A stretch of DNA of 64,000 bases from Diaporthe sp. PMI_573 (lineage: Eukaryota; Ascomycota; Sordariomycetes; Diaporthales; Diaporthaceae), in the NCBI GenBank assembly GCA_021399435.1, contig JAJTUP010000044.1:62001-126000 (forward strand). The letters are read 5' to 3'. This document shows positions 33,668-44,766 of this stretch, one piece after another (within the stretch, counting starts at the first letter, position 1; every line of letters begins with the position of its first letter). The notes beneath the pieces are model-generated. The model saw only the letters and a list, made by a program, of their open reading frames with translations. It was not told where the DNA came from and searched no databases. A program made the translations under genes and the position numbers.

Positions 33668-35601
33668 TCAATTACACAGCTCGTCTAGGACCTCTACCAG
33701 CACCTCCCGGGCAACTTGAGGCTCCATGCGTTCCGCTGGACCGGTCTTCATCATCCTGCCGACAAGGAACATCAGCCGGCCCGTGGGATACTCAGCGCCT
33801 TTGGAGTAGTGGCGGACAAAGGGCTGGAGTGTTTCCGGAAGGTCTTTGGTTGCCCGTATGGCCAGCTCCGGTACTCGTCTCGGGACAGCGAGTTGAACCA
33901 GAGGTTCTCCTTCTCGATCGCCTCCTCGACGCTTGTGTAGCTCTCGGGCGACGTGCCGCTGAGGTCCCCGCGGTAGACGGCGAAGAGGAGCTCTTTGGCG
34001 ACGCGAGCGTTGATGCGCATTGTGTGGTAGAACACGATGTCCGCGAGGTGCTGTGCCGGGACGCGGGCGCATTCGCCGGTGGGAGACATGTCGAGGGCCT
34101 GGGCCGTGCCGTCGGCCGAGGCATTGCGCTCCGACGCGAGACGGCCTAGCTCGTGGAGAACCCAGTTGCCGGCCAGAGTAGTGCATTCCGTATCACAATG
34201 GTTGCCGAGTCGGTCCTGCAGGCGCTGGACAACGTTATAGAAGTATTCAAGCCGGGTGCCGTCGTCGAGTTGCATCAACGCCATTGCATCTTTCGTTTTG
34301 AGGCCGTATTTGCTCACAAGCTCGTCAACCTCGGCATCAGGCAGCATGCCTAGGTTCTCGGCCAGATGGGAGACAACTTGAGAGCTGATGGTGATAGGTG
34401 ATAGGTCTGGGTCCGGCATGTATCGGTAGTCGACCTCTCCTTCTTTCCCGCGGAGGCGTGTTGTCTCAGTGCCACCAATGGACCAGCCACGGGTCTCACC
34501 GGCAACGACGCCGCCCTCCTCGAGCAAGGCGATCTGGCGATCGCGCTCCGCAATGATGGCGTCCTCGACGGCCTTGAAGCTGCTCAAGTTCTTGATCTCG
34601 GTCCTCTGGCCGAGCGGCATGGACTCGAGGTGTGTGCGGTTCTCTCGCCTGACACTGACATTGACGTCGGCTCTTAAGCCACCAGCCTCCATGCCACTGA
34701 CACAGGAGTCGACGGCCTTGAGATACATCTGAACCTTCCTCACGAGAGCGGCGGCTGCCTTTGGATGGTGTATGTCTGGATTCGTAATGATCTCGATCAG
34801 TGGCACGCCGACCCGGTTGAAATCGACCCACTGGACGCCGTCGGGGCGAGCGATTGTCTTGGCTGTGTCCTGCTCCATCTGGACCTGTGTGATGCCTACG
34901 CGCACCTGTTCACCGTCCTCGTGGGCGACCCCGTCCCTCTCGTACAGTGTGATGTGTCCATTCTTGGCGAATGGCTCGTAGTATTGGGTTATCTGATACC
35001 CGCTGGGCTGATCCCACCAGAAGTAGTGCTTGCGATCCCATCTGCTGACTGGCTGTATGTCGCAGTCCAGGGCGAGGGCGGCTCGCAGTGCCGGAACCAG
35101 GGCTTCATGCTGGAATAGAGGCTGAGAGCCGGGCACAGCAAGATCGAATAGGGCGGCGTGTGTGTTGGGCTCGTCGGAGGGCAGAGGCTGGCTGGCGGGC
35201 GAGAAGAGCTTGTGGCGGGTGTTGAGCTGGGCGTGGATCTCGATGCCGACGGTGAGTTCCCAGCCAGGGACAACCTGGCGAGAGGCATTGGGAGTCTTCT
35301 TGTTTCCAGAGGCCTTGAGGGCCTTACCAATATTCTTTAGCTTCTTGCGGAGAGGTTCAGAGATATCGGGAGGGGCTGAAGCATTGGAGTCGGCGGCAAG
35401 CTGCGAGGCCGTGGGTGCGGATGAGCGAGGGGCGGAACATGAAAACGGCCGGCTAGTTACGACTTGGGTGGCTCGGGTAGAGGGGAGCGCAGGACGGAGG
35501 AGTCGTGAGTGAGGACGAAGACGGAGATGAAGACAGCCGTGGTGGTGGAGCTGGCCGGCGAGCAGGTAGCTGCTCAGCTCACGAACCGGTGTGCGGGCCA
35601 T
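33668..35601 (-). CDS. pet112: Mitochondrial Glu-tRNA(Gln) amidotransferase subunit B (one frame break)
   Basis: GatB works with GatA and GatF in mitochondria to turn misacylated Glu-tRNA(Gln) into Gln-tRNA(Gln). A single exon starts at the ATG at 35601, with an Arg/Leu/Ser-rich presequence (LRPHSRLLRPALPSTRATQV) fit for mitochondrial import. The GatB core begins GWELTVGIEIHAQLNT and includes QPSGYQITQYYEP, DFNRVGVPLIEIITNPDI, GGLRADVNVSVRRE, GQRTEIKNLSSFKAVE and EVDYRYMPDPDLSPI. The C-terminal tRNA-binding YqeY-like helices follow, ending EPQAREVL-type sequence at 33668. After DEYRS one base is missing (about 33863-33866). Restoring it leads from YRS into LAIRATKDLPETLQPFV and a 644-aa product. 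Without it the protein ends in an unrelated tail at 33772. The gene is essential for respiration, so sequence error is suspected. Confidence 0.95.
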
Positions 35602-36377
35602 TGCTAGAATGACTGCCACAGAGGCAATTAAAAGCGCATCTGCAACTGCTGCCTCAAGTCACCATAGATAAACGTGGGCGAGGGCGAGGCTGAGTGCCAG
35701 GATGAGGACGACGATGGAGCGACGACGATGGAGCGACGACGACGACCACGTCCAAAATTGTTTGCGTGCTGCTGCACCCAACCGTGAAACCAAAGCAAGC
35801 TCCATCGCTCGTTTAGAGCTACGATAAGATAAGCGATGTGGCCCGTGCAGGGCTGCTCGTTGCTAGCTGGACCCTTGGAAGGGTATGATGTATGACGTAG
35901 TGAGGCTTCCGTCCCATTTACGGGGACAGAGGTACAACCTGGAGGATGCACAGCCTACAGACAATGCCTAGGCAGTCTGCTGTGTACACTACAGTCGCAG
36001 CTCTGGGGCAGAAACCGTTTCCACTTTTCTCAGGACCCTGATCGACGGTGGCAAGGCGGGCTGGCGGGTTGGGAGCTGAAGACACATTGGTCATCAGTCA
36101 CCCCGGACTGACTGCCTGCCTGGCTGCTGACCTTGTTCCCTACTCCAACTTGCCGACTTTACATCACCAAAATCGTTCAAACCGCCAAATCCCTTTCTCA
36201 TCTCCACCCTCGTCGCCGACCAATATTATATCGACTCGCGGCTGCTCACCTTGGTGTCTCCTAGCAGACACTCTACCGCCGGACTGTTAGACAGCTAGAC
36301 ATCCGTTTTAGACTGCTCAGCACAGAGAGACGTATAAACAACACACAAAGACCATTGCCACCTACATCACCACAGCA
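35602..36377. other. Intergenic region between divergent gatB and a small gene
   Basis: Shared promoter space. A short repeated GGAGCGACGACGATG motif occurs at about 35714-35745. No gene is supported. Confidence 0.5.
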
Positions 36378-36632
36378 ATGGCCAAGAAGACAAAGTTCAA
36401 GCCCACCCACTCCTCCGACCAGCCCCCGACCAACTGGACAGCCACCCGCCCTCACAAGTACTGCGGCAGGATGGACGCCGCCAGCACGCGCAAGGGCAAG
36501 GCCAACAAGACACACCACTGCGAGGCATGCGCCGTCGAGAAGGCCCGCCTCCAGCGCCTCGACTCCAAGGCCACCGCCGACAGGAGGGAGTCCAAGATGA
36601 CCTGGGAGGCTGGTGGCGACGAGACCTGGTAG
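36378..36632 (+). CDS. Small basic protein of unknown function (84 aa)
   Basis: The ATG at 36378 sits in a good context (CAGCAATGGCC) after a leader rich in CA. The product is highly basic with four tryptophans. Cys29, His46, His47, Cys48 and Cys51 (HHCEAC) could form a small metal site, but the spacing fits no named finger that I recognise. The end (MTWEAGGDETW) is acidic. Codon usage is strongly GC-ending like neighbouring genes, which supports a real gene. No membrane or signal segment is seen. Confidence 0.6.
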   Translation: MAKKTKFKPTHSSDQPPTNWTATRPHKYCGRMDAASTRKGKANKTHHCEACAVEKARLQRLDSKATADRRESKMTWEAGGDETW

Positions 36633-39600
36633 GGGTTGTTATCTGGCCCGACCTTAGTCCTCCACGGTCAGAGAGACCATCCACCTGGACGCCAACCCGT
36701 CCCAGAGGTCCGAGTCGCACATTTGGCCCTCCGTCCAAGTGGGTATTCAAGCTTTCAAGCCAGCCGTGGTCTGATTAACAGCCTGCTTACTTTGTCCCAG
36801 AGCTCCCAGGACGTTCGCGGGGCTCCTGGGCTGGTGGGAGGCCATTTGTTCTTCATGACTTTCATCTCGATTCGATCGTCCTTCTTGTGCCGGCATCAGG
36901 CACGACTCCATCAATGCAGTCGAAGAACGCCCGCAAACAGGACTTGGATGCAGTGAAAATGGACTGTCTTTCTCAGCGGCTTCTGCGAGGCAACCACACG
37001 GCATGGCATTTCCCGTGCCTGCACTGACTACTGCAGTCGCGGTCCCAGCTTCATCAGACTCGAGCGTAGGCTGGGTGCGAACAATTCCCCCCAGCTTCCC
37101 CATAACAAGAGAAAAGCCCATCTCCAGGCCTCAGCATTCTGGTGGCATGAGCGCCTAAAGCCGGGACAGGACGAGCAAAAGTGTACGAGGGGCCTTGAAC
37201 TGTCGCCGAGACGGTGGGAGAACTCGGCTTGTCCCCCTTGCCTCCGCGCGTTCCAGCGATAATTGACCGCGGAGCGGAAGCAGCGGCCTTAATGCGACCT
37301 CTGCGACCTCTATGCATTGGTACTCTGGCAAATCAAGCATTCCAGATCATAATGTTTGTATATGAATCATTTCCCGCTCTCTGCCGCGTCCCTTGTGTAA
37401 TTCACCAAAATATCCGCTTGCTCTCTCCCTCTGAGGGCACTCCTCCTCGTGCTGTTCCCATGCTCTTTGAAGTACCAGCTTCGTCCACTCTCTCGCATCG
37501 GAGCAAGTCGTCTGGTCCGGCTCGCATGTGGTAGGCGTGGGGTGCCGAGTGGTACGGTTCATTGGTTGATCGTGTCGAAGACAATACACGGCTCAGCCCA
37601 ACCGACATCAGTCATTCGAAGAATGTCGACGAGGGACAATGGTATCTCGCTGGGTCGTCAGCCCTTGCTTTGAAAGACAGTCTCGCGGGAGTGGTGCATG
37701 ATTGGTGAAGGGGCAAAATATGTATTTAACGTCAATCTAGGCCCACATGCGGCAAGATCACCGTCAGGACCTTCTGGTATTGCGGCCCGATCGTTCCCCA
37801 CCAGCTTGGATTTATCTTCCAGTCCCTCGAAGCGAGATATTGGACGCATGGCTTTGGCGCTCAAGTAGCCTCTGCCGTGGATGTGAGCGGGCTGGGAAAA
37901 CCCCTGTCTGTTCTTTTTGCTTTTGCTTTGCTTCTATACCGATTCGGGCCCTTCCGGACGCCCTTCGTACCACGGCAGCGCTGGTCATCTCGACAGGCTT
38001 GTTTCCCACACCTGCAGACGCAAGGAGGGGGGCTCTAGACAGCACCGCGCGGGGCAAGGCTGGCTTCTCGTGTTGGCAATTCTCGGCTTCGGGTGTAAAC
38101 CCGTTTCCCTTCTCTCTTTCTTGATCTGTCACAGGCCGGCAGGCTCGGAAATGAGTCGTGAGGTCAGGAGGTGAGAGCGGCCAATATCGTCAATGATGTC
38201 GTTGGCGGTGGGGTCAATCGTGCAGGAAGAAGAGGAGGATTAACACGGGCGTGATCTTAGTCCTGGCGCTCTAATCCTGATCGACGCTGTTGGTTCAGAA
38301 TATGCATGTGTCGCCGGCTGCGCTGGGGGGAAGAAACCTGGCATAGTCGGTCTGATGAATTCCCTCATGGGGCTAATGCACAGGCTGGCGCTGATCAACG
38401 AGAAGGCCAGGCCAAGAGGCATGCTGACGGTCGTCGTTGGGTGGTCATACCAGTTAGGAAGGTCATCATTGCTGCGGGAAAACCCGGAGGTGCTGTCCGA
38501 CCAAGGGCTGCATTGTGGTGGATGGTTATGACCAACAAGGACCGATCGGATGGGAGCCGGGTCAGAGGACATGAAGCGTGCCCTGGAATTGGACCCACCT
38601 GCTGGATCCTCCAGTGCACCAAGGGGACCTGCTTTTGGAGGAAGGCTGGCTGCTTACCCAGTTCCTTGACCTTTGTTGAGCCTGTGTGGTTGAAGGGGAA
38701 AGAGGGACGGGTACTCGAGATGACCACAGTACGCAGTTGACCGTCTTCAGAACAGGCACCGGAGAGTGCTGCGCCGCCAATGGTTGCCTACTCATGACTT
38801 TGCAGCGGGAATGGCTTTGAGAGAGCCGCGGGTATGGTATGGCCAGGGACGGTGGCCGGGTTGTTCAGATTTCATCAGTGGGCAAAACGGATGGCTGGTG
38901 GTGACAGGACAGCCCGGCGCAGATGAGTCGACGGTATAACCCCTGGGGTGAACATATCGAGGTCCTCCAAGCAACAACAAACGGCCCATCGAGTCGGATG
39001 GGAAAGATTTTCCGCATCTCCAGCAACAGCATTTCGACGAACTGTGGATCCGGTCTCGGCGTGCACGGTCTAGTGGGTGGATTCCAGAGGGCAAGGGGGC
39101 CCCCCAGACTGGTCTTTGCTCGCTGTACGATCCCAACACCTCTGGGTCAGTGGGCGCAACGCATCGAACGGTAGAAGTAGCTTTGGGGTCAATGGTGTCG
39201 ACTGGGCTGCTTGGTCACATCTAAAGCAGCGCCGGTGCACACGCGCAAGATGTCAGTGAAGGTGGTAGTAAATAAATCTCATTAGCAATCACTTCTGGCA
39301 TTCAGGTATTGAAGGCGTAAATATCTCTGCCATGTCGAACCACGCTGACTTTGTTTTTGCAGCCTCACTTGCTCTTCAGCCTGGGTGTTGTTCAGTTGGT
39401 GACGGCTGGCCGCCGGCCGAAAAACGGACAGCAGTGCTCGAGTGCGGCGTCGTCAATTGCATAGATGATCGGGTTACAAAGACAGGCTGACTGCTGGCAC
39501 GGTACTTACTCGGGATACTTGGAGGTTCAGTAGTAGAAAGTAGATATAGCTTGATCGTCATTTCTTTTCCTCCTGCCCGGCATCAATGATATGGAAGCGG

Positions 39601-42600
39601 GCCCGAGCCAAAGGTTCGATTCAAAATTCTGAGAAACAGCACCGGCCCGTAGGCGTATCCGGCGGTGCCTCCGGGACAAAGTATTGGAGGGTGGCAGTTC
39701 TCAGCGGGTGAGACAAACACTCGCCACCCCACGTTGACGAGATCCAACATCCCAGGGAAACTCTGATGCGCTGCCTCGCTGCGTGCTATTTCCACGCGTG
39801 AGGGCCTTGTGACGTGAGTGACGTGTCATCGGTGTCGCTATCGAGATGCTGGGCGGGATTGAGACACAACAATCAGCATCTTTCTCGGAGCCGGCGCCGA
39901 GCCAATGACAGAAGCCCCCCAGCAGTGGTGTGGTGTCTGCTCTGCGAATGGCGGGGTCCTTTTGCTCTCCCATGAACTATGCCCTGCCCTATTCGAATGA
40001 AACCTTACTCCTTGGAATCCTGCAACCATCAATCGCTCCCGTGCCACACAAAATGGGGGAAGGGGGCAAGAAGGAAGGCCCGGACACATTTGGTATTCAG
40101 AAGCCCACTACACAATAAGGTCTACAGTCGCTTGCGTGAGCGAGTGAGCGAAATTTTGCAGCAACGCGTTTTCGGTAGGCGCCGTTATCATCAAGCAGCT
40201 TTGGTTAATCGTACATACCAGACTGCTTGGGAGGACGATCGAGTCATGAAAGGTAAAGGCACGGTGAACATCGATATCTCAATGAGTACGCCTACTGGCA
40301 AGAGAGGCCGCGACACGGGTGGCCTTGTGGGTGCTGCTCTCGCTGATCTCGGGCCGCCGTGCTCGAAAGAAAATCAGTCAGTGGCACATTGCAGCAATGA
40401 TACTTGCTGTCGGGGCCAGGTAGGCTAGGAAAGTAAGCATCTAAGGGCTGGGCATAGCTGATCACCAGACCAACACGGGGCCCATCCGTGTCCAGCCAGC
40501 AAATGTCGCAGGCAACGGGCCGCGTCCAAACCTGCCATATTGGGGACCTGCTCCGGGCCCAGCGGGTTTGTGCAAGGTGACCTTGTAGCAGATGGGGAAA
40601 CAGGCTGTTTGGGGATCGACTCGTCTATTTGCTCCATGCACAATGAATGATGCGCAGAATGGTGGGTTTCGGTTTCTCACGTTCCATTAGGAAGCACCAT
40701 GGCATCGCCCCTCCCCTTCAGTGGATCACGTTGCAGGCTCCGAAAGACTTGGAGGTGAGCCGCCGACGTAGACATGAGCATGCCGAGCCCATCAAACCAA
40801 GTCTTGAAGAAAGAAACAGAAGAGGCAGGCTCGGGTAAGGAAGAGGCGAAAAAAGGTCATTGGCCGACACAGATGCGGCCGAGAGCATCTGTCTAGGGTG
40901 CGGCGCACGCGGCGGAATTTGTCGAATGCATGGATGACAGCAAGACAGACTTAGGGGCATGTAGGGGCTTCAGGGTCAGACGCTGCGGCTTGTGAGAGTC
41001 ACGATTTTTGAGCCAAGGTTTCTTTATCCACAGTATGCACTGAGTTACGCTGCCTTCTGGGGGCGCTGAGTGTACTGTGTAGGGGGGCGTGTGCCGAAGT
41101 GCGCGAAACCTCATGCCGATTTGGCCAGAGAAACCTCCACTTTGCGTGATGCAGTCATAACATAAGCATTACATGATCTACAATGTATCCAGTCAAGTCT
41201 TGACATGGACAGGACTCTTGAATCCTGTAGCATCCGGGCATCCGGGCATCCCTCAGGCTGGAAACAGTCTTGCCAAACCTTACATATTGTCAATACTGTA
41301 GCTCCCAACTCTGTGGTACTTGCTCTTCAAGTTTCACCAGGTGGGCGCCGTACCAACTAGCATGAGACCACCTGTTGGATTCCACCCCAGAAACGAACAT
41401 ACACGTGGAAAGCGTGAGGGAGTCGCCGAGAACCCCGGGAGTAGAAACGGACCAAGAGTCTGTCAGAAATCTCGGGCTGATATGAGAAACGAGGAGGAGT
41501 GGCGGAACCAGACTTGTCGGGTTGTCACAGCCCAACCTGCTCATTGGCCAGGCGTCCGGCGAGGGTTCCGTGGGCGGTGATTGGCTCCTCGGGGCCTTCT
41601 TGTCGACCGGGTTTGTGTCCCAACGATCGACATGTCTTTTGTTCGTGATTTTTAAGGACAACATGAAAGATGCAGGCAGCTACGTAATATGCACGTGCAA
41701 TAAGCACCTATTAGTATCTACGTAGAACTCGTCGACACGGGTTAGATACAAGTGCCAGACAGGATCTACACCTAACACCGTCACCTCCTCACCGTCCGCC
41801 CAATCAGCCCCCGCCCCGGGGCTGTCCCGAGAACCAATCAGACATGACGTGGTCCCTCGCTCTTTGTTCCGCAAGGACGGGGTTGTAACCAGTATGGAAA
41901 AATTTGCCGGCCTATCTTGTTGGCACCTCAGGGGTGCCCCGGAGGACAGCTGAGACTCCGCTGATCCATCGGCAGTCTTCGCCCTATCGTGATCGCCACG
42001 AATTGCGGGAGGCCGAGGGACGAGGCCAAGGCTGCGGGGATGTTTTAGAACATGGACACGTCCATAATACTGCACCATGGGGTCCTTTCCAAGTCCCTGA
42101 GCGGAATATGGCCCCCTTAGTCGAATTGACTTTGAGGCCACAGGTGTCACTTGTCGGGACGGGAAGAACCTGATACGAGCGTCTCTGGCCACGAATGGGC
42201 GGCCCGCGTTACTAGCACCTCCACTCCTGCCCCCCACCCTGTGCATGGTGCATGGGAATGCTCTTTCCGGTGTGAGCTGCCCGGTTTCCCATAAGATGGA
42301 CGCCTCCCGAATCAGCCGTTTTCCACCCGCTAACGTTTCCCGTCATTGGCCCCAGTGCAATTGCTGCTCCGGGCTCCAAAAAGTAAAAAGAGGAATGAAG
42401 ACGAAAGAAGGGAAGGGGGAAATCAAAAGAGAGAGACAGCACTGCTACCTCTTTCGCCATCCCTATGTGCTTACTCTGCAGGTACTTGTCCTGTAACACC
42501 CTGTGTGCTGCAACCTGAGGACCGCGCTGTAGGCTGGCTCTTGGGCGGAACTCCTGCCGCACCCCCTCCCATCACACCCTCCTGTCCTATTAACACGCCA

Positions 42601-43440
42601 CGACACACTTTGGCCATTGCACAGCTTTGGACCCCTGGAGAAAGCCGGGGCCGAGGGTTGATGTCCACTGGGAGCCCATGAGTAAAAGCAGCTGGCGGGC
42701 TAGGCTCGGAGGTATGCTCCATCCATCCCCCCACAATATATCCCCATCCAGGCCATCATGCTCCCATGCAAGCCATGCACACTAGGAGCGTAACGGGACT
42801 AACTCTAGGCTTGTGGTCTGGTCCTCAGTCCTAGTCCTTGCGGTTCGTTCTTTGATGAGACCCTTGGGTACATGGGTGTGGTTTTTGCCAACGACCCTCG
42901 CCACTTGTGTGGGCTGGCAGCTGGGACATACACTATCATCCCCACAAGAGTCGATAATCATTCCTTGGAATGAGGCGGGGGCAATACTCCGGAGGAATCA
43001 AACCTATACACCGGCCTCTCCACACTCTTTGTGCTAAAGAAAAGCCCGGCAAAGCTTTACAAAGGACAAGCCCCGAGTCGAATAACTCCCGGCATAAGCA
43101 GTCGGTGCTGGCAGCACAAACCACAAAGACCGCTCCACAACCTCATACACCCACATATACATCCGTACGCGAGTCTGCGCCGTGAGCATACGCGCATGCA
43201 CCTATCGAAACCACCGTCCCACGCAGCGGGGCCTGCTTCACGGGCCCTCAAGGTATACGACCGGAAATAGACGACCTCGGCCGCCAGCAACGCACTCGCA
43301 ACACCACACGGCCCCGGCGCATCACGACGCCCGTGGCGTCCTCGTCGTAGGCATAGGTGGCGCGCCGAGACGTGCACCCCTCCTACGCTCCTGTGCCCCC
43401 ATATTGTTCCGTCCGGTGCGGTCCACCAGCAGCAGGGGCA
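36633..43440. other. Long gene-poor stretch
   Basis: About 6.8 kb without a single frame that shows a domain, a credible splice pattern or a repeat end. Many 60-150 codon frames occur on both strands, as expected by chance in GC-balanced DNA. The final several hundred bases are likely the promoter and leader of the Atf-like bZIP gene. No inverted repeats, LTRs or tRNA genes were recognised. Non-coding RNA genes cannot be excluded. Confidence 0.45.
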
Positions 43441-44766
43441 ATGTCTCAACCGCACACAGCCTCAGCCGATCAAAGCGCACCGGCGACCATGACAAATCCC
43501 TCCGATCAATCTCCCATCCCGCACGATGGCGCCTTCTACCCAATGTACCCCGCCGAGTACGGCGACATGAGCGGTATCAACCATGACGCCGCCACGACTA
43601 CTGATCAACCTCCCACCGCATTCTCGGCAACGGGCCAGACCAACGGCGGCTTCTCACCGCTTGGCTGGGACTTTGGGGAGGTCAGCGCCGACCTGTCATT
43701 TCCTCCCGATCCCCAGGGAACGTTCCCGGTTGAAGGGCTTGGACTACAGCCTCTCGCCGCTTGGGACTGTGAGCCCCAGGCATACCCGGCCCAAATGGGC
43801 GACACAATGGCAATAGCCGACGTCCCCGTTGAAGAGTTGATAGGCGACTATTATGACACACTCAAGTGGCCGCAGCCGCCGCCGCCGCCGATAGGACAGA
43901 TACCACTGTCTCCCAGTCAATGCAGTTACTACACCTCGTCGCCAGTCAGCGGGGTTGGGGCGCAATTCTCGAGGCACAACAGCTGCTCGTCTCTCCCGGC
44001 CCAGACGGCTGCTGCGCTCGAGCAGGTCCGGTTCGACGCGCGGTTCCAGCCCGTCCCTGATCAAGCACTAAGCCCGGGCGAGGGTCGACCGACCAAGGCA
44101 GTGATGATGGCGGCCAACGGATCACGTCCAAGCCCGGAGTCCCCATCGTTTGCGGGCCGAAAGACAAGCCCACACAGAGACGCGCGAAATCATACGAGCA
44201 CCACGACGACCACAGACTACAGTGCTGGCACCATATCCCCAGCCATGACACCTCCTCCGGGGGGCAGAACCACTGCCTTCCCCAGTCAACCACCGGGCCC
44301 CCAGATTGCCCGCGGTGAATTAGATCAACAAAAACCCCCGAAGTCCAGCAGGAACCAGAAGGCGCTCGCTCCCGCCCGGCGAACAGCCACGCAGAAGAAG
44401 CATGACGCGAAAATCACGCAGGAGCAGCAGGAGCAGCAGCAGGAGCAGCAGCAGGAGCAGCAACAACAGCCGGCCCGCAGCCGCGAAGCGGCCAACAAGT
44501 GCCGGGCCAAGTCAAAGCAGGCGGTGGCGGACCTCGAGTCCACGGAGCGGGCCATGAGTTTCGAGCACCAGGAGCTGTCGGCGACGGCGCGGGGCCTTCG
44601 GGACGAGATGCTGCAGCTCAAGAATCAGCTGCTCGCGCACGGAAACTGCGACGACTCGATCATCCAGCAGTACCTCACCAACCAGGCGCGCAGTATCGGC
44701 TACGGCGCGGCGCAGAAGCAGCAGCAGCAGCAGAAGCAGCGCCAGGGCCGCGGCCACGCTCAATAG
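43441..44766 (+). CDS. Atf/CREB-like bZIP protein with an altered basic region
   Basis: A single-exon 441-aa protein starts at the ATG at 43441 (MSQPHTASADQSAPAT). The first 300 residues are Pro/Ser/Gln-rich and disordered. A glutamine/glutamate repeat (QEQQEQQQEQQQEQQQQ) precedes the bZIP: basic region ARSREAANKCRAKSKQ (about 345-360), then a leucine zipper and the tail LLAHGNCDDSIIQQYLTNQA. That tail is the hallmark of Atf1/AtfA-type factors. Ser347 stands where the bZIP consensus N-x-x-A-A-x-x-C-R has an almost invariant DNA-contacting Asn; the codon is AGC instead of AAC. It ends in another Gln-rich segment. By family it would act in the nucleus in stress or secondary-metabolism control, but binding may be altered. 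Confidence 0.85.
   Translation: MSQPHTASADQSAPATMTNPSDQSPIPHDGAFYPMYPAEYGDMSGINHDAATTTDQPPTAFSATGQTNGGFSPLGWDFGEVSADLSFPPDPQGTFPVEGLGLQPLAAWDCEPQAYPAQMGDTMAIADVPVEELIGDYYDTLKWPQPPPPPIGQIPLSPSQCSYYTSSPVSGVGAQFSRHNSCSSLPAQTAAALEQVRFDARFQPVPDQALSPGEGRPTKAVMMAANGSRPSPESPSFAGRKTSPHRDARNHTSTTTTTDYSAGTISPAMTPPPGGRTTAFPSQPPGPQIARGELDQQKPPKSSRNQKALAPARRTATQKKHDAKITQEQQEQQQEQQQEQQQQPARSREAANKCRAKSKQAVADLESTERAMSFEHQELSATARGLRDEMLQLKNQLLAHGNCDDSIIQQYLTNQARSIGYGAAQKQQQQQKQRQGRGHAQ

Noticed and set aside
39608..39620. GGTTCGATTC, like a tRNA T-loop
   Set aside because: The flanks cannot form the T stem, and no anticodon arm or acceptor stem is found.
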